Assembly (NCBI GenBank): GCA_964481475.1
Contig: CAYZTG010000006.1
Location: 1 to 38,566, forward strand
From: DUQU01 sp964481475
Lineage (GTDB): Bacteria; Bacillota_I; Bacilli_A; Acholeplasmatales; UBA5453
DNA length: 38,566 bases
Direction: 5' to 3'
Positions 15,890 to 25,070 of the stretch are shown piece by piece. Position 1 is the stretch's first letter; each line of letters starts with the position of its first letter. A program made the position numbers and the translations under genes. Under the pieces are notes generated by a model that made no database searches, was not told where the DNA came from, and saw only the letters and a list, made by a program, of their open reading frames with translations.

Positions 15890-18704
15890 TGATTTTATAT
15901 ATATTAAGGGAGCGAAAGAAAACAATTTAAAAAATGTTGACTTAAAACTTCCTAAAAACAAATTAATCGTAATGACTGGTCTTTCTGGCAGTGGGAAATC
16001 AAGCTTAGCTTTTGATACACTTTACCAGGAAGGGCAAAGAAGATATGTTGAAAGCTTATCAAGTTATGCAAGACAATTTTTAGGTTCTTTTGAAAAACCA
16101 GACGTAGAAAGAATTGACGGGTTATCGCCTTCAATATCTATAGACCAAAAGACAACCTCAAAAAACCCTCGTTCAACCGTAGGGACTAATACAGAAATAT
16201 ATGATTATTTAAGACTACTTTATGCCAAGATTGGTATTCCTTATTGCCCAGATACTAATGAACCTTTAGTCAAACAAACAGTGGAAGAAATGACAGACAA
16301 GGTTCTAGAACTAAACGAAGGCGATAGAATAATGATTTTGTCTCCCCTTGTTAAAGAAAAAAAGGGAACACATAAAAAATTATTAGAAAGCTTATTAAAA
16401 GAAGGTTTTTCTAGAGTAAGAATTAATGGGGTTATTGATGATCTAGATAATACAGTCTTGTTAGATAAAAATAAGTATCACACTATTGAAGTAGTAATCG
16501 ACAGAATAATTATTAGAAAAGATGTTCGCTCACGAATTTATGATTCAATTGAACTAGCAAGTTCAAAAAGTGGGGGATTTGTTGATGTTGTTGTTAATAA
16601 TGAAACAACTTTAAGCTTTTCCGAACATTATGCCTGTAAAGATAGTACATTTATGATTCCCAACTTAGAACCAAGACTTTTTTCATTTAACTCACCACTA
16701 GGAGCTTGTCACGAGTGTAATGGGATTGGGAAAAAATTAAATGTTTCCGAAAGATTAGCGCTTGATTTTGATAAGTCAATTAATGAAGGAGGAATTCTTC
16801 CTTTCCGTAATCAAGAAGAAGACAATCTACAAGGTCAAGAACTTGCTCAAGTTTGTGCTCATTTTAAGATTGATTTAAATGAACCACTTAAAAATATCCC
16901 AAGAGAAAAACTAGATATTATTTTCTATGGTTCAGCAGAACCGATCCATGTTAAAACGATTAGTAGTAGCGGGAGAATTCATGAGTCTAAGAAACCTTTT
17001 GAAGGGTTGTTAGCAAATTTAGATAGACGTTATATGGAAACAACCTCAGAATGGATAAGAGAGTGGATTGAAAGCTATATGACAGAATCTATTTGTCCTA
17101 GATGTCAAGGTAAAAGGTTAAATGAGCAAGCATTAAGTGTTAAAATAAACAATAAAGACATTAGTGAAGTTACCAATCAGTCAATTGGAGAGTTAGTTAA
17201 TTACTTTAAAGAAATAAAACTAACAAATACAGAAAAAGAAATTGCTAAAAATATTTTAAGAGAAGTAATAGATAGATTAACATTTTTAAATGATGTTGGG
17301 CTTGATTACTTAACGCTCTCAAGAGAAACATTGACACTTTCAGGAGGCGAGGCCCAAAGAATTAGATTAGCTACTCAAATTGGTTCTAGTTTAAGTGGGG
17401 TTTTATATGTTTTAGATGAACCTTCGATTGGACTTCATCAAAAAGATAACATGATGTTAATTGAGACGTTGAAAAAAATGAGAGATTTGGGCAACACTTT
17501 AGTAGTTGTTGAGCATGATGAAGAGACGATGTTGGCTAGTGATTATTTAGTTGATATAGGCCCTGGTGCTGGAGATGATGGGGGCTATATTGTTGCGGCG
17601 GGGTCTGTTAGTGAAGTACTTAAAAACAAAAAATCAATTACAGCAAAATATTTGCGAAAAGAGCTTAAGATAGAAGTTCCTAAACAAAGGCGTGAAGGAA
17701 ATAAAAAGGTTTTAAAAGTAATAAATGCCCGAGAGAATAACTTAAAAAACCTAGATGTTGAGTTTCCTTTAGGCAAACTAAATGTTGTTACTGGTGTTAG
17801 CGGTAGTGGTAAGTCTAGTTTAATAAATGATGTTCTTTATAAAGGAATCCATCGACTTATCTATAAAGCAAAAGAAGAACCGGGTTTATTTGACAAGATT
17901 ACTGGTGCAGAGAGTATTAAGAAACTCATTGAAATATCTCAAACCCCAATTGGCAGGACGCCAAGAAGTAACCCTTCTACTTATACAGGAGTATTTGATG
18001 ATATTAGAGACTTATATGCTGAAACAAATGAATCTAAAATAAGAGGATTTACAAAGTCAAGGTTTTCTTTTAATGTTAAAGGCGGTAGATGTGAATCATG
18101 TAAAGGTGATGGAGTAAAAAGAATAAGTATGCACTTCCTGCCAGATGTTTTTGTGAAATGTGATGTTTGTCATGGTAAGAGATATAATAGGGAAACTCTT
18201 CAAGTTAAATATAAAGACAAGACAATTAGTGATATTTTAATGATGAGAGTTGATGAAGCTTTGGAATTTTTTAAAAATATCCCCAAAATTAATAACAGAC
18301 TTCAGACCCTTCATGATGTTGGTCTTGGCTATATCCAACTCGGACAATCTGCTCCAACACTTTCAGGAGGAGAAGCTCAAAGAGTTAAGCTTGCTAGCGA
18401 ACTTTATAAAAAAATTACTGATGAGACGCTCTATATTCTTGATGAACCAACGACAGGACTTCATACTGATGATGTAGGAAGATTAATTAAAGTAATTAAC
18501 AAAATAGTTGATGAAGGTGCAACCGTTATAATTATTGAACATAATTTAGATGTTATAAAAAATGCTGATTATATTATTGATTTAGGACCCAAAGGTGGTA
18601 ATGAAGGTGGCTATATTGTTGCAAGAGGAACTCCAGAAGAAGTAATTAAAGTTAAGGAATCTTTCACAGGTCAATATTTGAAGAGAGTATTAGAAGATGA
18701 ATAA
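15882..18704 (+). CDS. uvrA: UvrABC excinuclease subunit A
   Basis: Damage-recognition ATPase of nucleotide excision repair, full length at 940 residues. It has two ABC ATPase modules: Walker A GLSGSGKSS and GVSGSGKSS, signatures TLSGGEAQRI and TLSGGEAQRV, and Walker B VLDEP and ILDEP. Zinc-binding CxxC pairs are present (CHECNGIG, CPRCQGKR, CESCKGDG, CDVCHGKR). The start overlaps ligA and the stop overlaps the next gene, so repair genes are coupled in one transcript. Confidence 0.98.
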   Translation: MNNDFIYIKGAKENNLKNVDLKLPKNKLIVMTGLSGSGKSSLAFDTLYQEGQRRYVESLSSYARQFLGSFEKPDVERIDGLSPSISIDQKTTSKNPRSTVGTNTEIYDYLRLLYAKIGIPYCPDTNEPLVKQTVEEMTDKVLELNEGDRIMILSPLVKEKKGTHKKLLESLLKEGFSRVRINGVIDDLDNTVLLDKNKYHTIEVVIDRIIIRKDVRSRIYDSIELASSKSGGFVDVVVNNETTLSFSEHYACKDSTFMIPNLEPRLFSFNSPLGACHECNGIGKKLNVSERLALDFDKSINEGGILPFRNQEEDNLQGQELAQVCAHFKIDLNEPLKNIPREKLDIIFYGSAEPIHVKTISSSGRIHESKKPFEGLLANLDRRYMETTSEWIREWIESYMTESICPRCQGKRLNEQALSVKINNKDISEVTNQSIGELVNYFKEIKLTNTEKEIAKNILREVIDRLTFLNDVGLDYLTLSRETLTLSGGEAQRIRLATQIGSSLSGVLYVLDEPSIGLHQKDNMMLIETLKKMRDLGNTLVVVEHDEETMLASDYLVDIGPGAGDDGGYIVAAGSVSEVLKNKKSITAKYLRKELKIEVPKQRREGNKKVLKVINARENNLKNLDVEFPLGKLNVVTGVSGSGKSSLINDVLYKGIHRLIYKAKEEPGLFDKITGAESIKKLIEISQTPIGRTPRSNPSTYTGVFDDIRDLYAETNESKIRGFTKSRFSFNVKGGRCESCKGDGVKRISMHFLPDVFVKCDVCHGKRYNRETLQVKYKDKTISDILMMRVDEALEFFKNIPKINNRLQTLHDVGLGYIQLGQSAPTLSGGEAQRVKLASELYKKITDETLYILDEPTTGLHTDDVGRLIKVINKIVDEGATVIIIEHNLDVIKNADYIIDLGPKGGNEGGYIVARGTPEEVIKVKESFTGQYLKRVLEDE

Positions 18705-19191
18705 TAAAAAAGACGAAGATAAAATAAAAGAGGAAATGGAAAAACTAATTAAAGAAGAACTTGCTAAACAACAAAAACTAGTAATCTTTTTTAAATATGG
18801 ACTTCATCCAAACTTTAGTTTACATATCCTTTTTACGATCCTAATTAATCTTGTTTTAATTTCTTCAATCCAAGGTTTAACCAATTTTGCTTTGATTACT
18901 GATTATGTAATCTATGGTCTCACAATCTTATTCTTTAGTTTTACTGAAATATTTGGTAAACTATTAATTAATAAACTAATGCATACATTTAATCTATATT
19001 CATTAGGTTTAGTTGATTTTATCATTGTTATGCTATTGTTTTATTTAACAATAATTTTGCCCAAAGGAATGAGATTTAATCATCTTTGGCAATTAATAAT
19101 TTTTGTAAGTATTTTTTTAATACTGAGAGCGATTTTGAGTTTCTATCTCAAAATGATTTTTCATAATCCTAAAAAGGGGGATAAACAATGA
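18697..19191 (+). CDS. Four-helix membrane protein of unknown function
   Basis: The 164 residues comprise a strongly charged N-terminal helix (residues 1-28, Lys/Glu-rich, probably cytosolic and possibly coiled coil) and about four hydrophobic helices (near 40-58, 64-86, 103-121 and 128-152), with a short Lys-rich tail. No motif or family is recognised. It overlaps uvrA by 8 bases and lgt by 4 bases, a position where many Firmicutes carry hprK. The coupling to lgt hints at an envelope role, but nothing in the sequence fixes a function. Confidence 0.75.
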   Translation: MNNKKDEDKIKEEMEKLIKEELAKQQKLVIFFKYGLHPNFSLHILFTILINLVLISSIQGLTNFALITDYVIYGLTILFFSFTEIFGKLLINKLMHTFNLYSLGLVDFIIVMLLFYLTIILPKGMRFNHLWQLIIFVSIFLILRAILSFYLKMIFHNPKKGDKQ

Positions 19192-20162
19192 ATGTTAAAA
19201 CAATTAAGGAACACATAAAAAAGTATGATGCTTTTTATCTAACTGGAGCCTTTATATTTTGGTTTTTGCTTTTAATACTTTTGGCTACAGTGGGCCAAAC
19301 TCCACCATACAATAGTTTAGCAGTGGATATGGGATTTTTACAAATTGCCTGGTATGCAATCTTTATTTTATCTGGAATTGGAATGGCTACAATCATGGCT
19401 TTTAGAGAAGCAAAAAGACTCAATATTAATTCAAACCATTTATCAGATGCCATTTTAATTGCAGTGCCACTTGCGATAGTAGGGGCGAGGTTATACTATG
19501 TTATTTTTGATCCAGTTAAAAGCAACTATAAAAGTTTTCTTGATGTTATAAATATTGCTGGTGGTGGTCTCGCTATTCACGGCGCAGTAATTATTACACT
19601 AATATTTGTTGTTATTTATACAAGAATAAGAAAACTTAATATATGGGCATTGTTGGATATATTGGCTCCTGGATTTCTTCTTGGACAAATTGTCGGGAGA
19701 TGGGGAAACTTCTTTAATCAGGAAGCTCATGGAGGCTTGATGAGTGACAAAGCTTATAATTTTTTAAATTATGTTTTGCCTAAATTCATTATGGAAAATA
19801 TGTATATGACTGAATCTGGAGAAACAGGATATTTCCATCCAACCTTTTTATATGAAGGGCTATGGAACCTACTAGGACTAATTATTATTTTAATAGTAAG
19901 AAGAAAGAAACTATTAAAATTAGGAGATTTAATTGGCTATTACTTGATTTGGTATGGCTTAGGAAGAGGACTACTTATTGAGCCATTTAGAACTGATCCT
20001 CTTTATATAGGCGGGATTAGAGTAAATATTTTATTTTCACTTACATTATTTGTTTTAGGTGGAGTTTCATTTTTAGTAGTAAAAAACATTTTGTTTAGAG
20101 AACTACCTTACTACTATGAATATGTTTTAGAAAATGAAGGAAAATGGAAAGAAAAAAAATAA
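19188..20162 (+). CDS. lgt: Prolipoprotein diacylglyceryl transferase
   Basis: Integral membrane enzyme that transfers diacylglycerol from phosphatidylglycerol to the lipobox Cys of prolipoproteins. The Lgt signature GRWGNFFNQEAHGG is present, with the upstream IHGAVIITL (conserved His), RLYYVIFDP, and the late GRGLLIEPFRTDPLY. About seven hydrophobic helices are visible in 324 residues. The C39-like lipoprotein encoded at 32599 is a likely substrate. The start overlaps the preceding gene (ATGA). Confidence 0.96.
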   Translation: MNVKTIKEHIKKYDAFYLTGAFIFWFLLLILLATVGQTPPYNSLAVDMGFLQIAWYAIFILSGIGMATIMAFREAKRLNINSNHLSDAILIAVPLAIVGARLYYVIFDPVKSNYKSFLDVINIAGGGLAIHGAVIITLIFVVIYTRIRKLNIWALLDILAPGFLLGQIVGRWGNFFNQEAHGGLMSDKAYNFLNYVLPKFIMENMYMTESGETGYFHPTFLYEGLWNLLGLIIILIVRRKKLLKLGDLIGYYLIWYGLGRGLLIEPFRTDPLYIGGIRVNILFSLTLFVLGGVSFLVVKNILFRELPYYYEYVLENEGKWKEKK

Positions 20163-20193
20163 TATAAACATTTATTAAAAGAGGGTGTTCAAA

Positions 20194-21105
20194 ATGTATG
20201 ATTTAATTATTATTGGTGCTGGGCCAGCAGGAATAACAGCAGGAATTTATGCGAAAAGAGCTAACTTAAAAGTTGCTGTAATTGAAAGTGGAGCTCCGGG
20301 TGGCCAAATGGTTAACACAGGAGAAATTGAAAATTATCCTGGATTTAGAAACACAGCAGGAGCTGATTTAGCACTTGAGATGTTTAACCATGGGATGAGT
20401 TTAGGCGTTGAATATATTTTTAATAAGGTTATTAAAGTAAATAACGGCAACATTAAAGAAGTTGTTTTAACTGATCAAATATTAAAAACTAAAGCGATTA
20501 TTATTGCTACAGGAGCTGTGCCTAGAAAATTAGGTTTAGAAAACGAAGAAGCTCTAAGTGGTAAAAATATAAGTTGGTGTGCAATATGCGATGGACCTTT
20601 ATATAAAGGAAAGGACTTAGTCGTGGTTGGTGGAGGAAATAGTGCTGTAGAAGAAGCTGCCTATTTGGCAACTTTAGCGAAAAGCGTTACAATAGTTCAA
20701 AACTTACCAACACTAACTGCTGATAAAAAAGCTATTGAAGTTTTGCTCAAACACGATAATGTAAAGATTCATTATAATAGTAGTGTTAATGCTTTTCTTT
20801 TAAACGATGATAAATCATTTAAAGGTGTTGAAATTATTACCAAAGACAAAGAACTTTTATTTATTAAGGTAGACGGAGTATTTGAGTATATTGGTTTGAT
20901 TCCTTCCACTGCTTCATTTACGGAGTTAGGAATTTTAAACGACTATGGTTATATAAAAACAACAGAAATGATGGAAACAAAACTTGCGGGCATCTATGCA
21001 GCGGGTGATGTTAGAGAAAAACAAATAAGACAAGTAGTTACAGCAACTAATGATGGAGCAATCGCAACTCAAAATGTCTTAAAATATTTAGAAACTTGGA
21101 AATAG
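20194..21105 (+). CDS. trxB: Thioredoxin-reductase-like flavoprotein without the usual NADPH motif
   Basis: A 303-residue low-molecular-weight thioredoxin reductase fold. FAD motifs are GAGPAG (8-13), GGQMVNTGEIENYPG, and IYAAGDVREKQIRQVVTAT; the redox pair is C129-A-I-C132. The nucleotide domain keeps GGGNSAVEEA (147-155), but the HRRDxxRA motif that grips the NADPH 2'-phosphate is replaced by QNLPTLTAD (169-177). It therefore may use NADH or another donor, as in other reductases lacking this motif. I start at ATG 20194, 7-8 bases after GAGGG. The lgt-trxB-whiA order is partly conserved in Firmicutes. Confidence 0.9.
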   Translation: MYDLIIIGAGPAGITAGIYAKRANLKVAVIESGAPGGQMVNTGEIENYPGFRNTAGADLALEMFNHGMSLGVEYIFNKVIKVNNGNIKEVVLTDQILKTKAIIIATGAVPRKLGLENEEALSGKNISWCAICDGPLYKGKDLVVVGGGNSAVEEAAYLATLAKSVTIVQNLPTLTADKKAIEVLLKHDNVKIHYNSSVNAFLLNDDKSFKGVEIITKDKELLFIKVDGVFEYIGLIPSTASFTELGILNDYGYIKTTEMMETKLAGIYAAGDVREKQIRQVVTATNDGAIATQNVLKYLETWK

Positions 21106-21106
21106 G

Positions 21107-22060
21107 ATGACTTTTGCTAGAAGTGTAAAAGAGGAACTAACAAGACTCACTGTTGAAACTGATCAAAAAATAGCTGAACTTTCGGCTCTTTTACATATTA
21201 ATAGTGAAATAGTTATTAAAAACAAGCAAAAATTTATTCATTTTCAAAGTAATAATCTCGCTATTATAAGAAGGTTTTTTAGTTTGATTAAAGATCTTTA
21301 TCAAAGCAAAATGGAAATAATAAGTAAAGTTGATTCAAATTTAAAACAAAAAAATAATATTGTTGAAGTTCAAACAAATGTTGATATTATCATTAACGAA
21401 CATTCCTTGTTAGATGAAAATGTAGGGGATTATGAACTAATAACAACTTTGCCCCACCATAAACAAGCCTACTTAAGAGGAGCATTTTTAGCAGGGGGGT
21501 CAATTAATGATCCAATAAAACCTACATATCACGCAGAAATATTTGTAAAGAGTAAGATAGAAGCAATTTTTATTCAAAGATTAATGAATCACTTTAATTT
21601 AAATGCGAAAATTCACACAAGAAGAAAAGGTTTAATAGTCTACTTAAAGGAAGCGGAAGCGATTGTAGAATTTTTAAAAGTTATTAATGCTTATGAAGCC
21701 GTCTTTAAATTTGAAGACTTACGGATTCAAAGAGATTTTAGTAATAATATAAACCGGATTATTAATATTGAAGTTGCTAATGAAAAAAAGATTTTTAAAG
21801 CTTCAAGCGAACAAATAAAACAAATTGAATTTTTAATGAAGTATTCTGATATTAATCTTTTAGATGATAAGACTAGAGAGATTATTAAATTAAGAGAAGA
21901 AAATCCTGAAAGTTCTTTACTAGAGCTATCATATGCCTATGAGAAAAAAACAGGAGAAAAAATGAGCAAAAGCGGAATTAATCATCGCTTAAAAAGAATA
22001 AAATTAGAGTATGAAAATCTCATGAAAGGCTTAATTGAAAAAGGAGAAAAACTAGACTAA
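21107..22060 (+). CDS. whiA: Sporulation/cell-division regulator WhiA
   Basis: WhiA-family DNA-binding protein of 317 residues. The start FARSVKEELTRL, the homing-endonuclease-like region with AYLRGAFLAGGSIND, the segment FEDLRIQRDFSNNINRIINIEVAN, and the C-terminal helix-turn-helix ending KSGINHRLKRI are typical. In Bacillus it affects cell division and chromosome segregation, in Streptomyces sporulation. The ATG lies 1 base after the trxB stop with no strong ribosome binding site, so it is probably translated by coupling. Confidence 0.95.
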   Translation: MTFARSVKEELTRLTVETDQKIAELSALLHINSEIVIKNKQKFIHFQSNNLAIIRRFFSLIKDLYQSKMEIISKVDSNLKQKNNIVEVQTNVDIIINEHSLLDENVGDYELITTLPHHKQAYLRGAFLAGGSINDPIKPTYHAEIFVKSKIEAIFIQRLMNHFNLNAKIHTRRKGLIVYLKEAEAIVEFLKVINAYEAVFKFEDLRIQRDFSNNINRIINIEVANEKKIFKASSEQIKQIEFLMKYSDINLLDDKTREIIKLREENPESSLLELSYAYEKKTGEKMSKSGINHRLKRIKLEYENLMKGLIEKGEKLD

Positions 22061-22095
22061 ATTTAATTACGATAAAAAATAAACGAGATTAAGAG

Positions 22096-22124
22096 TTGTA
22101 TATAAACTATAGTTTATGTATAAT
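22096..22124 (+). promoter_or_regulatory. Promoter with a perfect 16-bp palindrome in its spacer
   Basis: TTGTAT (22096-22101), a 17-base spacer, TATAAT (22119-22124). The spacer is almost exactly the perfect palindrome ATAAACTATAGTTTAT (22102-22117), well placed for a repressor to block RNA polymerase. The regulator is unknown. Confidence 0.7.
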
Positions 22125-22148
22125 AGACTAGATGTAAGGAGAAATGAA

Positions 22149-22706
22149 ATGTCAAAAAACAATAATAATAAGCAAACGAAAAAACCAAATAATCAACAAC
22201 AAGATAGTTTGGCAAAAACTAAATTAAAACAATATCTATTTGCTTTACTAATTGTTATAGTAATTACAGGAAGTATAGTAGGATTAGTCTTTTTGCTAAA
22301 AAATAAAGATAAAGAAGATTTAGGAAGATTTCCCGATTTAACACATATATCTTTAAAAGAGTACAATGCTTTAATTGGTAAGAGTGCAGCAGATGATGAC
22401 TTAAAAGATTTAGATGATAACTTTTTAAACGAAGACAATGTTTTTATATTTATATATCATCCTGATTTTGATGATAAAGAACTAGAAGCATTAATTCTTA
22501 AATTTGCTGAAGACTTTAAATTCAATATTTTAGTAATGAACTATGAAGAAAACGAAGCAATAAGTGAACAATATAGTAAATTAAAATTACCAGATAGACC
22601 AGCATTAATTCATAAATATTTAGAATCAGAAATTACAGATGATGATATTTATATCAATTATCGTGAAATACAAACAGCACTAGCAACATTTAGAGAAGGG
22701 CAATAG
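22149..22706 (+). CDS. Membrane-anchored thioredoxin-like protein without Cys
   Basis: This 185-residue protein has a polar Asn/Gln/Lys-rich N-terminus, one membrane helix (about 28-51), and a C-terminal domain outside the membrane if the Lys-rich side is inside. Residues 95-160 read like a thioredoxin fold: strand NVFIFIYHPDF, helix DDKELEALILKFAED, strand NILVMNYEE, and a PDRPALI loop resembling the cis-Pro turn. The CxxC position is occupied by PDFDD and the protein has no Cys. This would be a binding rather than redox domain; the fold call is moderate. ATG 22149 has AAGGAG 7 bases upstream. Preceded by its own promoter. Confidence 0.75.
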   Translation: MSKNNNNKQTKKPNNQQQDSLAKTKLKQYLFALLIVIVITGSIVGLVFLLKNKDKEDLGRFPDLTHISLKEYNALIGKSAADDDLKDLDDNFLNEDNVFIFIYHPDFDDKELEALILKFAEDFKFNILVMNYEENEAISEQYSKLKLPDRPALIHKYLESEITDDDIYINYREIQTALATFREGQ

Positions 22707-22713
22707 CCCTTTT
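22696..22713 (+). terminator. Short hairpin overlapping a stop codon before tex
   Basis: AAGGGC / GCCCTT with an AATA loop that includes part of the TAG stop, then only four T in total. The tex ribosome binding site (AAGGAGG, 22721-22727) follows at once. Probably a weak terminator or transcript-stabilising hairpin. Confidence 0.5.
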
Positions 22714-22731
22714 AACATGTAAGGAGGCATT

Positions 22732-24909
22732 ATGGAAAATAATATAATATTAGAAGTTAGTAAAGCGTTAAGTATTAAACAAGACCAAGTAATTAAAGTA
22801 TTAGAGCTACTAGACGAAGGAAACACAATTCCTTTTATAGCACGTTACCGTAAAGAAGTTACTGGTGGTCTTGATGAAGAACAAATAAATGAAATTCACA
22901 AAGAATGGAGTTACGCAGCTAACTTACAAAAAAGAAAAGAAGATGTTATTAGATTAATTGAAGAAAAAGATTTAATGACTGAGGAATTAAAACAAGAAAT
23001 TTTCAAAGCAACTAAATTGGTCGAAGTAGAAGATTTATATAGACCTTTTAAAGAAAAGAAAAAGACTAAAGCAACCGAAGCGATTAAGAATGGTTTAGAA
23101 CCACTAGCAAAATGGATGTTAACATTCCCTACCGAAGGATCGCTTTTAGAAGAAGCAGCTAAATATTTATCAGAAGATGTCAAAAATGAAGACGAAGCTA
23201 TTGAAGGAGCTAAATATATTATCGCTGAAAATATTAGCGATAATGCAGATTTTAGAAAAGCACTAAGACTAGAAATGACTAGTGGTGGTTTGATTGTTTC
23301 TAAAGCAAGAAAAGACGTAGCTAAACTTGATGAGAAAGGTTTGTATCAAAACTACTACGAGTATGAAGAATCAATTAAAACAGTTCCTTCACACCGAGTT
23401 CTCGCAATGAATAGAGCAGAAAACTTAAAAGTCATTAATGTTTCTTTAGAAGCTAACCGAGAAAGAATGCAACAATACTTAGAAAATAAAGTTATTGGCA
23501 AAAAGGATTCTTTTGTTAATGATGAAATTAAAGCTGCAATTAGTGATTCATTAAAAAGACTAATTTATCCTTCAATTGAAAGAGAAGTAAGAAGCGAACT
23601 AACCGAAATGGGTGAAGACAAAGCAATTGAACTCTTCGCAATTAATTTAAAAAATCTTTTGCTACAACCACCGATGAAAGAACAAATCGTCATGGGTGTT
23701 GACCCAGCTTTTAGAACTGGTTGTAAACTAGCAATTGTTAATGAACAGGGAACGGTATTATATAAAGATGTAATTTTCCCTCACGAAAAATATATTGGCG
23801 AAAAAGGTGCAGAAAGCCGTATTCCAACTTCACAAAGAACAGTTGTTAAAGCAATTGAAAAATACAAAGTTGATATTATTGCAATTGGTAATGGGACTGC
23901 TTCAAGAGAAACAGAAAGCTTTGTTGCAAATATGTTAAGAGAATATAAACTCGCAACTAAGTACGTTATTGTAGATGAGGCGGGAGCTTCTGTATATAGT
24001 GCCAGTGAACTAGCAAGAAAAGAATTTCCTGATTACTCAGTTGAAGAAAGAAGCGCTGTTTCTATCGCAAGAAGACTTCAAGATCCCTTATCAGAATTAG
24101 TAAAAATAGACCCTAAAAGTATTGGTGTTGGTCAGTATCAACATGACGTAAGTCAAAAGAAACTTTCAGAAACATTAGACTTTGTTGTAACGAACGCAGT
24201 TAACTCTGTCGGAGTAAACGTAAACACAGCATCAGAAGCGTTACTTTATTATATTTCTGGATTAGATAAAAAGATTAGTGAAAACTTAGTAAAATACCGC
24301 GATGAACATGGACCATTTAAAACAAGAGAAGAAATCTTAAACGTACCAAGATTGGGACCTAAATCTTTTGAACAAGCAGCTGGTTTCTTAAGAATTGTTG
24401 GTGGAGCAGAAACATTAGACATGACTTCAATTCACCCAGAAAGTTATCAAATCGCTAGAGAAATTATTAAATTAAGTAACTTAACTCCTGACATGATTGG
24501 TAGCCCTTCGGTAAGATTGTTCATTGACTTTATGGATAGAACAAAACTAAAGAGTTCAGTTGAAATTGATGATTATACATTCAATGATATTTTGGACGCC
24601 CTCTCTCAACCCCAAAGAGACCCTAGAGATGAATTTACCGCACCTAAACTAAGAAATGATATTTTAAACCTTGAAGATTTAAAAGAAGGTATGGAATTAG
24701 AAGGAACAGTTAGAAACGTAGTTCAATTTGGTGCATTTGTTGATTGTGGTTTAAAAGAAGATGGTTTAGTACATATTTCTAAATTATCAACTAGATTTAT
24801 AAAAGATCCAAACGAAGTTGTTTCCGTTGGCGATATCGTAAAAGTTTGGGTTATTGGCGTTGATAAAGTAAAAGGCAAAGTTTCGCTATCAATGATTCCC
24901 CCAAAATAA
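22732..24909 (+). CDS. tex: Tex-family RNA-binding transcription accessory protein
   Basis: The 725 residues have Tex architecture: N-terminal helical region with GNTIPFIARYRKEVTGGLDEEQ, a YqgF/RNase H-like domain (MGVDPAFRTGCKLAIVN), helix-hairpin-helix repeats (NTASEALLYYISGL, PRLGPKSFEQAAGFLRI), and a C-terminal S1 domain (EGTVRNVVQFGAFVDCG, LVHISKL). Tex binds nucleic acid and is associated with transcription and translation homeostasis. Strong AAGGAGG upstream. Confidence 0.96.
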   Translation: MENNIILEVSKALSIKQDQVIKVLELLDEGNTIPFIARYRKEVTGGLDEEQINEIHKEWSYAANLQKRKEDVIRLIEEKDLMTEELKQEIFKATKLVEVEDLYRPFKEKKKTKATEAIKNGLEPLAKWMLTFPTEGSLLEEAAKYLSEDVKNEDEAIEGAKYIIAENISDNADFRKALRLEMTSGGLIVSKARKDVAKLDEKGLYQNYYEYEESIKTVPSHRVLAMNRAENLKVINVSLEANRERMQQYLENKVIGKKDSFVNDEIKAAISDSLKRLIYPSIEREVRSELTEMGEDKAIELFAINLKNLLLQPPMKEQIVMGVDPAFRTGCKLAIVNEQGTVLYKDVIFPHEKYIGEKGAESRIPTSQRTVVKAIEKYKVDIIAIGNGTASRETESFVANMLREYKLATKYVIVDEAGASVYSASELARKEFPDYSVEERSAVSIARRLQDPLSELVKIDPKSIGVGQYQHDVSQKKLSETLDFVVTNAVNSVGVNVNTASEALLYYISGLDKKISENLVKYRDEHGPFKTREEILNVPRLGPKSFEQAAGFLRIVGGAETLDMTSIHPESYQIAREIIKLSNLTPDMIGSPSVRLFIDFMDRTKLKSSVEIDDYTFNDILDALSQPQRDPRDEFTAPKLRNDILNLEDLKEGMELEGTVRNVVQFGAFVDCGLKEDGLVHISKLSTRFIKDPNEVVSVGDIVKVWVIGVDKVKGKVSLSMIPPK

Positions 24910-24927
24910 ACAAAAACGTAACATATA

Positions 24928-24956
24928 TTGACAACTTAGTTTAAATAAGTTATCAT
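24928..24956 (+). promoter_or_regulatory. Promoter of the tRNA-Ser/tRNA-Glu operon
   Basis: Consensus TTGACA (24928-24933), 17-base spacer, TATCAT (24951-24956), ending 14 bases before the mature tRNA. The best -35 box in the window. Confidence 0.85.
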
Positions 24957-24970
24957 ATATAAGCGCGTTT

Positions 24971-25063
24971 GGAGTAGTACTCAAGTGGCTGAAGAGGTGC
25001 CCCTGCTAAGGGTATAGGCCGGTGAAAGTCGGCGCGAGGGTTCAAATCCCTCCTGCTCCGCCA
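24971..25063 (+). tRNA. tRNA-Ser (anticodon GCU)
   Basis: Class II tRNA of 93 bases with a long variable arm. Acceptor GGAGTAG pairs with CTGCTCC (one G-U), the T arm is GAGGG TTCAAAT CCCTC, the anticodon GCT is at 25005-25007, and CCA is encoded. It reads AGC/AGU. Confidence 0.95.
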
Positions 25064-25070
25064 GCGCTTT

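Noticed and set aside
17827..18477. Two short plus-strand frames inside uvrA
   Set aside because: They are alternate frames of a conserved ABC ATPase and resemble no protein family.
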